This document shows, piece by piece, positions 1-6,970 of a stretch of DNA of 34,927 bases. Every line of letters starts with the position of its first letter. The first letter of the stretch is position 1. Position numbers and translations under genes: made by a program. Source of the DNA: Tannerellaceae bacterium (GTDB lineage Bacteria > Bacteroidota > Bacteroidia > Bacteroidales > Tannerellaceae); the NCBI GenBank assembly GCA_031266215.1, contig JAISBL010000107.1, positions 1 through 34,927 of the forward strand. The letters run 5' to 3'. Under the pieces are notes generated by a model. That model was not told the DNA's origin, did not search any database, and was given only the letters and a program-made list of their open reading frames with translations.

Positions 1-1478
1 CATTTGAGATGTCCGGGGGCGGAGCTCACCTGGAACTGGGCGACCCCCTCGATATGGAAGGATGTTTGTCCGCAGAACACGTTACCGTCTATATCCTGAT
101 AATGTACATCGTTGATATAGAAAGCCGGGTTAAGGCTACGCCCGGCAGAACCCGAAAGGTAATAATACGATTCTGCGCTTCCGGTTCCATACCCCATAAC
201 GGTCAGTCCGGCAAGATTGTTGAAGTAATATGAAGCCGCCGTATTGGTCAGTTGGAGGGAGTAGAATGACATGCCGGAGCCTGAACCGTTGCCGGTTGTC
301 CATGAACCTCCGCTCAGTGCGGCAGGCGCTTCTGAACCTATGGCTATCGTTGTGTTATCGCGTGTAGCCGTAGGAGTGACAACCAGGGCGTAATGCTTTG
401 CCAGATTAGTTCCACCGCTTGGGGCGAAAGGCGCTATGACAGCCATATCGGCAGCCTGCTCAACTGCCGGCACCCAGGCCAGGGCCGGGTCGCCGATGGC
501 ATCGCTTAATCCCGAATAACCTGTACCCAACAGGTAAGAAGCTACGGCGACAGGTTTATCGGCTGAGATATATGCGCCTCCGGTTGTCAATGCTATTTCA
601 AATTCTGCAAACTGTCCGGCGTTGAGGGTGAAAGAGTTTTCATTGGCCGGGTTCTGCGCCCCGCCTCCGCCATCTGTTTTTTTAACGCCTCCGGTTTGAG
701 CCACTGTTGTGTTGTTTTGAGAAGCCACTACCCTGACACGTTCTTTCCCGCGGTGTGTGACGGGCACAAGGAAATTGTTTCCCCACGAGTTTACCGGCAC
801 CATTTGCTGATAAAGACAGTCGCAATAAGTTGTTCCTACCGGGACATTAACGCATGAATTGGTTGCAAAATAAGCGATTGGATGGTCGGATGTTATATGC
901 CTGCCTGTGGCATCTGTACTCAGATAATAAGCGGAATAAACCTGCCCGGCGTTTAAGGTGGCCTTCGAGCTGCCATTCTCGTAAACTGTTGTGCCGTTTA
1001 CTGTGGCAATAACCGTGTAACCATCCGCATACGTACTTAGCGGTTGATATGAAACCTGATAATAGTCCATTCCCAGATTATTTACCGGTAACACATTTGT
1101 GGCGTCTGTGGTTGCACTGCTCTGATTCAGGGCGTAAACGGAAACCGGGGCTGTAGATTGTATGCGTAGGGATTTGTCTGAAGTGCCTTCCGCAATTGAG
1201 TAAACGTTGGTTTTTTGGGTGGCATCCAAATTGTAGGTATAAACCTGTCCCGCCTGAACATTCAAAGTGACCGTACTTGCATCTGCCTTAAAAGTGAACG
1301 TAACTGTCGCATCCTGAGTTGCGGCAATCCTTATCTGCATGGTAACTGCACTGACTGCATTGCCTGCATTTTGCCCGAACGACACATAAAAGTCTGTGCC
1401 CTGGGTTGTGATCTGAGCAAATGCACTGTAATATATTAAGGACAAAAAGAAAGCAAAGAGTAAGGTGTATTTTTTCAT
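1..1478 (-). CDS. Secreted IgGFc-binding-type protein, 3' end beyond window
   Basis: The reading frame is open from the ATG at 1478 to the left edge (492 codons) with no stop, so the C-terminus is missing. A signal peptide (MKKYTLLFAFFLSLIYYSAFAQ, split here as MKKYTLLFAF + FLSLIYYSAFAQ) is followed by TTQGTDFYVSFGQN and a Thr/Ser/Ala-rich, beta-rich body with motifs such as SDHPIAYFATNS, QMVPVNSWGNNF and ADKPVAVASYLLG. These fit the IgGFc-binding N-terminal domain found in large secreted Bacteroidota proteins. A C-terminal sorting domain of the secretion system would lie outside the window. It starts 21 bp after the stop of the small secreted protein upstream, so the two are probably co-transcribed. 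The exact ligand is unknown; binding of IgG is only the family name, not evidence of function. Confidence 0.72.
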   Translation of the reverse strand, partial: MKKYTLLFAFFLSLIYYSAFAQITTQGTDFYVSFGQNAGNAVSAVTMQIRIAATQDATVTFTFKADASTVTLNVQAGQVYTYNLDATQKTNVYSIAEGTSDKSLRIQSTAPVSVYALNQSSATTDATNVLPVNNLGMDYYQVSYQPLSTYADGYTVIATVNGTTVYENGSSKATLNAGQVYSAYYLSTDATGRHITSDHPIAYFATNSCVNVPVGTTYCDCLYQQMVPVNSWGNNFLVPVTHRGKERVRVVASQNNTTVAQTGGVKKTDGGGGAQNPANENSFTLNAGQFAEFEIALTTGGAYISADKPVAVASYLLGTGYSGLSDAIGDPALAWVPAVEQAADMAVIAPFAPSGGTNLAKHYALVVTPTATRDNTTIAIGSEAPAALSGGSWTTGNGSGSGMSFYSLQLTNTAASYYFNNLAGLTVMGYGTGSAESYYYLSGSAGRSLNPAFYINDVHYQDIDGNVFCGQTSFHIEGVAQFQVSSAPGHLK

Positions 1479-1499
1479 CACGATTGAGTTGTTGGATTT

Positions 1500-1946
1500 T
1501 TACTTTTGTCCATTAAATGTATATTCTTCTTTGGCCTGATGAACCGCATCTTCATCATTAATTACGTAATTGACGGTCTGACCCAGGCGGATACCTCCCT
1601 GCGGGAAGGTACAGTTATAGTCGGTCGAGTGCGAAGCAAATTCTATATGCAGCGTATTGCCCTGCAGGCTATAAGTTCCGACGCTTTGGTAACCGGCATA
1701 TTCAAAGGTAACCCGGTCGTCGGCGAACGTTATTTTCACCGGCGCCTGGATGAATCCGAAAGACATATCATCGCCGTGGTAAAAGACTTTGCTTGTCGGG
1801 AGGCCATTGTCTATTGTTTTTTTGATTTCTACCCTGTTGATAGTCCAGACGCCCTGAAGGGCTGCATTGCCCGACTGGGCCATGCTCTGATGGGGCGCTA
1901 CGTAAGCCATAAGAAATAAGATGGAAAAAATTAAGTTGACTTTCAT
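1500..1946 (-). CDS. Small secreted lipocalin-like protein of unknown function
   Basis: 148 residues with a clear signal peptide (cleavage near SMAQ-SG). The mature part starts LQGVWTINRVEIKK and alternates short beta-type strands (VKITFADDRVTFEYAG, YSLQGNTLHIEF), the pattern of lipocalin-like or DUF-type small beta-barrel proteins of Bacteroidota, in which 'GxW' follows the signal peptide. No catalytic motif is visible. It is the first gene of a likely two-gene unit with the large IgGFc-binding-type protein 21 bp downstream, and a good promoter lies about 140 bp upstream. Coding is supported by the signal peptide and gene order; the family assignment is tentative. Confidence 0.7.
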   Translation of the reverse strand: MKVNLIFSILFLMAYVAPHQSMAQSGNAALQGVWTINRVEIKKTIDNGLPTSKVFYHGDDMSFGFIQAPVKITFADDRVTFEYAGYQSVGTYSLQGNTLHIEFASHSTDYNCTFPQGGIRLGQTVNYVINDEDAVHQAKEEYTFNGQK

Positions 1947-2084
1947 ACGAATAAAATGTTTAATTCTAATGCAGGTATGGAACTCGCAGTACGTTTTATT
2001 TATCGCCTTTGGCGTAAATAGTTTTTACATGTTCGTTTCATGATTGTAAAAATGTTGCAATAAAGGTGTGTATTGTACTTTGCG

Positions 2085-2114
2085 CAAAGTTAAAAGGATT
2101 TTCCGGGAATGCAA
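2085..2114 (-). promoter_or_regulatory. Bacteroidota-type promoter for the minus-strand secreted-protein pair
   Basis: On the minus strand a -33 TTG (plus-strand CAA at 2112-2114) is followed after 19 bp by TAACTTTG (plus 2085-2092), matching TTG-N19-TAnnTTTG. The start of transcription would be near 2078, giving a leader of about 130 nt before the ATG at 1946. Confidence 0.55.
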
Positions 2115-2315
2115 TCTGCTACCATACAAAATGCGTAAACCGTTGATGTGGCGCGGCTTTTGCGATATTAAACGGTTTGCTTCACCTTCCTGATTTGTTG
2201 CTATTTTGTGATAAAATATAAAGGATTACAGACGAAATTAGATTATTGGTCGTTAAAATATAATAAAAAACACCATAAAAGAAACATGAGTGTGATTTTT
2301 GATAAATAATATGCA

Positions 2316-2323
2316 TATATTTG
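2316..2323 (+). promoter_or_regulatory. -7 box TATATTTG upstream of the fimbrial genes
   Basis: TATATTTG is a perfect TAnnTTTG. The -33 position carries only the weak match TGTG (2291-2294). Transcription would begin near 2330 and cover the 59-codon leader ORF and the fimbrillin gene. Confidence 0.55.
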
Positions 2324-2361
2324 CGGCGTGAAAGGTATTTAATGCAATATATGTAGATAAT

Positions 2362-2541
2362 ATGAAACATTTAACGCAAAACAAAGAGATGGACTTGTAT
2401 GATATGTATAAAACTCGCATCTTTTTTAAAACTCAACCGAAAGATATGCTTTTAGAGATAAGCGAAAACATATTCGCTTTCTGTAACATATCAGGACTAA
2501 AACTTATAACGACAGCTATGACACCACAATTAACGGTGTAG
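2362..2541 (+). CDS. Possible 59-aa leader ORF before the fimbrillin
   Basis: ATG to TAG, 59 residues, beginning MKHLTQNKEMDLYDMYKTRI and ending TTAMTPQLTV. It is soluble-looking with no signal peptide and no family that I recognise. It lies about 30 nt after the predicted transcription start and 33 bp before the fimbrillin ATG, so it would be translated from the same mRNA. Lys/Asp/Glu codons are mixed as in coding DNA, but the length is too short to be sure. It could be a regulator, a remnant of an N-terminal domain, or chance. Confidence 0.35.
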   Translation: MKHLTQNKEMDLYDMYKTRIFFKTQPKDMLLEISENIFAFCNISGLKLITTAMTPQLTV

Positions 2542-2574
2542 TGTTTTTTATATATCATTAAAAATCAATTTAAA

Positions 2575-4110
2575 ATGAAAAAAACGTTTAATTATTTTTT
2601 TATGTGTGGCGCTGTTTTGGCAGTAGCGCTTACCGGTTGCACCCGCGAGATCATTGACGACGGGGGCGAAGGAAGTAAAGGAGGCAATAAAAGCGAAGGG
2701 GTTTCGACGTATGCCACCTTCAATTTTAGAATGAGTGGAGTTGATACAAGGGCTGCGGACATGATTGATGACAGCGGTGAGATTGACGATGTAAAAGACA
2801 TCCGCCTGATAATTTTTAAGACCGGCGCCAGTACTTCATGCGAAGTAAACGAGGTCTATACATCATCCGACACCGACTGGGTGAATAATAAATCAAAAAC
2901 AGTTCAACTGACGTCAGGATCAAAAAGGATATTTGTAATTACCAATGCAGAAAAACAAAGCGCACTCAGTAAATTCCTTGACGGTACATCTATCGTCGTA
3001 GGGTCTACCACGCTTTCGCAGTTCTACAATATGGTGTACGACCTGGGAGCTCCCAAGCTCGCAAATATTGACAAGCTGAAAGAACTGGTCGATAAGTCAA
3101 ACGGCTATGTGATGAGCAACACCATGAGCGCAAAATCAGCATTCGTCCTTGTCGGAGGTATCGGACTGGATGAATCGAGAAAAGGCGGCGCGACCGAAAA
3201 TAATTTTACGATCGAAATCCAAAGGACGGTAGCCAAAACTTTCGTATACTACGAAAACGCATCCGTACTGGAAACAAAGGACAAGACGGGAGCGGTTTCA
3301 GACCTGAAATATATGCTGCAGAACGTAAACCGTTCGCTCTACATGTTCCAGAAGTTCGCCACCGACATGGTAGACCCGTCCGTCAGCATTCCCCGTTCGC
3401 CATACTACCTGCTTCCCACAGGCACTCCCGTGGCTACTTATGACACTACCTATTACCGTGATTATAAGTTCATCCCGGTGGGCACCTCCAAGACCGGCAA
3501 GTATGTATATGCTACCGAAAACACCAGTGAAACGCCCCGTAATGCTACTACCACATACGCGGCTATCCAGAGCGTGTTCCTTCCCAAGAAAGGGATGATA
3601 GTTGAGCAGGTCAAATACAATCCGCTGATAAACGCCTTCCACAGCATCACGACCAACACCGCTGACGCCAAATCAGCCGCTACGTTGTACCGCCTTGTCA
3701 ACATAGGCTCTTCAACGGGTATCACCGCCAATGTCTTCTTCACCGACAAAACACTGGCCTACAAGACTGCATATTGCATCAAGAACAATTCGGAAACGGG
3801 TTTTGACGTCAATAAAACAGACGAACTGAAGTGGGACGGCGCCAAGGGCACCGGTTACATAACAGAATATACCGGCGGTATGTCGTACCACCGCCTCAAT
3901 CTTGGCGAGGGCAGCGGAACAAGCTTCGATCCGGGCCTCAGACGCAACAATCTCTACAATGCCAGGATAACATCTTTTTCAGGTATCGGAGCTCCGAACC
4001 TGGATGACCTCAACAACGACCCCGACAAGCCAATCGGTCAGAAAACGCATGTCACGGCAACCATTACCATTGCTCCGTGGACTGTCGTAGCCTCAGATAC
4101 AGAATTTTAA
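2575..4110 (+). CDS. Mfa1-family fimbrillin, structural subunit of a type V pilus
   Basis: 511 residues. A lipoprotein signal ends in LTGC (Cys22), and the sequence GVDTRAAD places Arg59 where Bacteroidales fimbrillins are cut by a trypsin-like (gingipain-type) protease to free the donor-strand groove. The C-terminus THVTATITIAPWTVV resembles the C-terminal strand of fimbrillins, and NNLYNARITSFSGIG is the usual lead-in. Known mechanism of the family: the subunit is exported as a lipoprotein, processed at the outer membrane and polymerised by strand exchange. The length and lone C-terminal strand fit a major Mfa1-type subunit. The anchor gene follows after a hairpin. No tip genes (Mfa3-5 type) are seen nearby, so the locus is a minimal two-subunit version. 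Confidence 0.88.
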   Translation: MKKTFNYFFMCGAVLAVALTGCTREIIDDGGEGSKGGNKSEGVSTYATFNFRMSGVDTRAADMIDDSGEIDDVKDIRLIIFKTGASTSCEVNEVYTSSDTDWVNNKSKTVQLTSGSKRIFVITNAEKQSALSKFLDGTSIVVGSTTLSQFYNMVYDLGAPKLANIDKLKELVDKSNGYVMSNTMSAKSAFVLVGGIGLDESRKGGATENNFTIEIQRTVAKTFVYYENASVLETKDKTGAVSDLKYMLQNVNRSLYMFQKFATDMVDPSVSIPRSPYYLLPTGTPVATYDTTYYRDYKFIPVGTSKTGKYVYATENTSETPRNATTTYAAIQSVFLPKKGMIVEQVKYNPLINAFHSITTNTADAKSAATLYRLVNIGSSTGITANVFFTDKTLAYKTAYCIKNNSETGFDVNKTDELKWDGAKGTGYITEYTGGMSYHRLNLGEGSGTSFDPGLRRNNLYNARITSFSGIGAPNLDDLNNDPDKPIGQKTHVTATITIAPWTVVASDTEF

Positions 4111-4148
4111 TTTAGATCTCTGATTTAGAACTCTGATTTTTAAATGCC

Positions 4149-4219
4149 GGGAAGAGGAGGTCTGCAGGGCGGCGCGCCACAACAGCGCCCCTCTGGTATT
4201 GCCTGCCTCTTCCCTTTTT
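4149..4219 (+). terminator. Rho-independent terminator or attenuator between fimbrillin and anchor
   Basis: GGGAAGAGG (4149-4157) pairs perfectly with CCTCTTCCC (4206-4214), followed by TTTTTC. Between the arms a smaller G/C-rich helix (AGGGCG with CGCCCCT) can form. Because the anchor gene begins only 35 bp later in the same direction without an obvious promoter, partial read-through would give many fimbrillin messages and few anchor messages. Confidence 0.75.
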
Positions 4220-4249
4220 CTTTTCTGATAAAACTATAAAAACGCCCGT

Positions 4250-5191
4250 ATGAGACGAATGAATTTATTAAAGACGCCGGCTGTCGCTTTTTTCCTTCTT
4301 TGCATGTTTATGACGGGATGCATAAATGATGATCTGTCGGAATGCGGCGTGAGCCTTCATTACCTGTATACCCGTAACGTAGACGGGGTTGATAAGTTTA
4401 CGCCGGAGGTAAAGAAGGTCAACCTCTATATTTTTGACTCCGACGGCGTATTCCTTGACGAATACCAGGCGGACGAAAGGCAATTGCACGGCAGCAACAA
4501 TACGGTAAAGCTCAACCTCCCTCCGGGGAAATACAACCTTGTGACCTGGGGCAACCTGTACGCCGATTACGAGTTACCTGTCTTTGAGAAAGGAAAAACC
4601 ATGATGACTGAGGCGGTGCTTTCGCTCAGGCGCACCGCAAATACAGTGACCAGCCAGCCGGGGCATCTTTTCTTCGGCTCATTGTCGGAGGTAGAAATCA
4701 TGCCCGGCCTGTGGAAAAACCAGGTCATTGCGATGGACATGATGAAAGACACAAAAAAGATACGTATCACAGCTAAAGGGCTGTCGCGGGAAGAACTTGC
4801 CGCCAAAGGCTTTTCGTGCCGTATCACCTCGGTAAACGGCGACTACAAATTCGACAACTCCGTCGGGTCCTCCGACACATTGCTGTATATACCCGCTTCG
4901 TCGGTTGACGAACAGGGCCGTATGATATCTGACTTTGTAATAATGCGAGACCTTAACGATGCTTCCACCCGGTCGAGGCTGATATTTACCTACCATAACC
5001 CCCACGGAGGGCCGGATGTGGAGATAAAAAACGTCAGCCTGACGGAGTTGCTGCTCTCTCTGTCGAAAACCAAAGACCTTGACATAGAAGATTATTTCGA
5101 AATAGAACTGACATTGGATTTTACCAGCGCCGGCGCCACCATAACCATTAAAGGCTGGGGCGTTATCGATACTGTTTATCCTCTGGGCTAA
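4250..5191 (+). CDS. FimB/Mfa2-family fimbrial anchor lipoprotein
   Basis: 313 residues with a lipoprotein signal ending in MTGC (Cys24) and the family pattern ECGVSLHYLYTRN...FTPEVKKVNLYIFDSDGVFL, then NLPPGKYNLVTWGN, which mark the DUF1812/FimB-Mfa2 family. Known role: outer-membrane anchor that terminates and limits the length of type V fimbriae. The gene follows the fimbrillin, as in mfa1-mfa2 and fimA-fimB pairs. An alternative ATG at 4259 (MNLLKT) gives a more usual signal peptide, so the start is uncertain by three codons. The 21-bp array begins 33 bp after the stop. Confidence 0.88.
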   Translation: MRRMNLLKTPAVAFFLLCMFMTGCINDDLSECGVSLHYLYTRNVDGVDKFTPEVKKVNLYIFDSDGVFLDEYQADERQLHGSNNTVKLNLPPGKYNLVTWGNLYADYELPVFEKGKTMMTEAVLSLRRTANTVTSQPGHLFFGSLSEVEIMPGLWKNQVIAMDMMKDTKKIRITAKGLSREELAAKGFSCRITSVNGDYKFDNSVGSSDTLLYIPASSVDEQGRMISDFVIMRDLNDASTRSRLIFTYHNPHGGPDVEIKNVSLTELLLSLSKTKDLDIEDYFEIELTLDFTSAGATITIKGWGVIDTVYPLG

Positions 5192-5224
5192 ATACATTAT
5201 CTGCAAACGTGCCTGTGTTGCTGC

Positions 5225-5577
5225 TTTCGTACGCACGTTTGCCACTTTCGTGCGCACGTTTATCGTTTTCGTGCGCACGTTTGCCGTATTCGTGCGCACG
5301 TTTGCCGTATTCGTGCGCACGTTTGCCGTATTCGTGCGCACGTTTATCGCATTCGTGCGCACGTTTATCGCTTCCGTGCGCACGTTTGTCGCATTCGTGC
5401 GCACGTTTGTCGCATTCGTGCGCACGTTTGTCGCATTCGTGCGCATGTTTATCGCATTCGTGCGCACGTTTGTCGCATTCGTGCGCACGTTTGTCGCATT
5501 CGTGCGCACGTTTATCGCATTCGTGCGCACGTTTATCGCTTCCGTGCGCACGTTTGTCGCTTCCGTGCGCACGTTTG
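5225..5577. repeat. Array 1: 17 exact 21-bp tandem repeats with a palindromic core
   Basis: Seventeen cores of CGTGCGCACG (a perfect 10-bp palindrome) start at 5228, 5249, 5270 and so on to 5564, always 21 bp apart with no insertion or deletion. Two cores have one substitution (CGTACGCACG at 5228, CGTGCGCATG at 5438). The 11-bp spacer has the form TTT[GA][TC]CG[CT][AT]T[TC], with a few variants. Because 21 is a multiple of three and no stop occurs in the unit, all six frames are open through the array, which produces long artefactual heptad proteins. It lies between two plus-strand genes. No coding role is claimed. Confidence 0.97.
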
Positions 5578-5629
5578 TATGAAATTCTAACGGTTTTCTT
5601 GCGCCTCCGGCACGCATCGTTAACTTTAT

Positions 5630-5646
5630 TGGCAGTATATTTGCCA
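5630..5646 (+). promoter_or_regulatory. Promoter of the LysE-type gene inside an inverted repeat
   Basis: TATATTTG (5636-5643) is a perfect -7 box 34 bp before the ATG at 5677. It sits within TGGCA-N7-TGCCA (5630-5646), a dyad that could be a repressor operator over the promoter. The -33 box is not convincing. Confidence 0.5.
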
Positions 5647-5676
5647 GATGAAAGGGAATAGCAATAAACAGATTGA

Positions 5677-6297
5677 ATGCTGGGACTAATAGGTAAAGGG
5701 CTCGTTATAGGAATTCTGGTTTCGGCCCCGCTTGGGCCTGCCGGGATGCTATGCATACAGAGAACGCTCAACAGAGGCAGGTGGTATGGTTTTTTCACAG
5801 GGATAGGCGTCATGTTCTCAGACGTTATATATGCCGCCCTGACCTGCCTGGGAATGGGTTTTATGGTCGGCTTTATAGAAGCGAACGAATTGCTGCTCGA
5901 GATTATCGGCAGCATAGTACTCGGACTGTTCGGCTACTACACCTGCTGCAGCAACCCGGTGAAAGACCTGAGAAAACGTGTGGCCGGAAAAATATCATAC
6001 ACATATGGCTGCTTTACAGGTTTCTTACTTACCTTTAGCAACGTTTTGGTAGTTGTTTTATATATCGGGCTTTTCGCCCGGTTCGGCTTTGTAGCTACAG
6101 AGTACTCAGCATGGATGCTGCTGGCCGGGATAATATGCATAGGAGCGGGAGCGGCCATATGGTGGCTGGGAGTTACATATGTTATCTCAAGAATGAAAAA
6201 GTGGTTTAATATCCGGCATATCCGGATACTGAACAGAATAGTGGGCGCTGTCATAATCCTGCTTGCAATAATCGGAATTGTATCTTTAATTTTTTAA
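5677..6297 (+). CDS. LysE/RhtB-family amino-acid exporter
   Basis: 206 residues, almost wholly hydrophobic with about six membrane segments. The first carries SAPLGPAGMLCIQRTL, the conserved G-x-PxGP motif of LysE/RhtB transporters, with a mid-protein loop CSNPVKDLRKRV and a final helix IVGAVIILLAIIGIVSLIF. Proteins of this family export amino acids or related metabolites driven by the proton gradient; the substrate cannot be told here. The CBM9-like gene starts 26 bp downstream, so the two may be co-transcribed, although no functional link is obvious. The length matches the family. Confidence 0.85.
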   Translation: MLGLIGKGLVIGILVSAPLGPAGMLCIQRTLNRGRWYGFFTGIGVMFSDVIYAALTCLGMGFMVGFIEANELLLEIIGSIVLGLFGYYTCCSNPVKDLRKRVAGKISYTYGCFTGFLLTFSNVLVVVLYIGLFARFGFVATEYSAWMLLAGIICIGAGAAIWWLGVTYVISRMKKWFNIRHIRILNRIVGAVIILLAIIGIVSLIF

Positions 6298-6323
6298 AAC
6301 TGAAATTTATAAGTCAACTTAGT

Positions 6324-6968
6324 ATGAAAAATCTCGACATTCCTTACCTGCCTGCTCTTGATGTGCTTGACCTGTCATCTGTCGGTTTCCTGATGGAGAA
6401 CAAATCACGACGTATATACGTGAATGTTATCAACTGGGACAAATATCCGTACCTGCCTGTTGTAGTTGCCGACGTTGCGCGAAGCGACACCAGCCTGTAT
6501 ATACGCTTTTTTGTAAAGGGCAACTCCATGAAAGCCGTATACCCGGACGACGGCTCGCCGGTACACAAAGACAGTTGTGTGGAGTTTTTCATGAAAAAAG
6601 CAGATGAAGACTCGTACCTGAACTTTGAGTTCAACTGCATCGGCGCGTGCGATGCGTCACGCCGTACGTCGCGCGACAGTAAAACGCCATTCACAGGCAG
6701 GGACTATAGCCTGATACGACGCTACTCCAGTCTGGAACGCAAAGCGCTGCCTGAGCGCAAAGGCGTTCATGCGTGGGAGCTGGCCGTAGCGATCCCCCTC
6801 AGACTGATGGGACTGGACCCGGGCGCTCTGCCTGAAAAGATCCTCGGCAATTTCTATAAATGCGCCGACGAGACAGACTCGCCGCATTACGTGAGCTGGA
6901 ATCCGGTGGATACCCCTGCGCCTGACTTCCACCGCCCCGAATTTTTCGGCGAGATGTATTTCCGTTAA
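6324..6968 (+). CDS. CBM9-like carbohydrate-binding domain protein
   Basis: 214 residues without a signal peptide or membrane segment. The order YVNVINWDKYPYLP, then VEFFMKK...YLNFEFNCIGAC, and the C-terminal YVSWNPVDTPAPDFHRPEFFG match the single-domain carbohydrate-binding family 9-like proteins of Bacteroidota, which are usually cytoplasmic and of unproven ligand. The reading frame ends 2 bp before the stop of the convergent histidine kinase gene, leaving no room for a separate terminator. The family call is firm; the ligand is unknown. Confidence 0.82.
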   Translation: MKNLDIPYLPALDVLDLSSVGFLMENKSRRIYVNVINWDKYPYLPVVVADVARSDTSLYIRFFVKGNSMKAVYPDDGSPVHKDSCVEFFMKKADEDSYLNFEFNCIGACDASRRTSRDSKTPFTGRDYSLIRRYSSLERKALPERKGVHAWELAVAIPLRLMGLDPGALPEKILGNFYKCADETDSPHYVSWNPVDTPAPDFHRPEFFGEMYFR

Positions 6969-6970
6969 AA

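Larger units (their letters stand above)
1947..2361. other. A/T-rich divergent intergenic region
   Basis: Apart from the two divergent promoters (2085-2114 minus, 2316-2323 plus), nothing is recognised in this stretch. A 62-codon minus-strand frame at 2182-2370 consists of Ile/Tyr/Lys from A/T-rich DNA and overlaps the plus promoter, so it is not treated as a gene. Confidence 0.5.

Noticed and set aside
2182-2370. 62-codon minus-strand frame
   Set aside because: Poor composition (Ile, Tyr, Ser from A/T-rich DNA) and it overlaps the fimbrial promoter and start of the leader ORF.
5225-5577. CRISPR array
   Set aside because: The repeat is 10 bp with an almost constant 11-bp linker; there are no unique spacers and no cas genes nearby.
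4679-5915. Long minus- and plus-strand frames across array 1 with Arg/His/Thr heptads
   Set aside because: All six frames are open because the unit is 21 bp and contains no stop. The proteins would be artefacts of the repeat; they overlap good genes and lack start or signal features.
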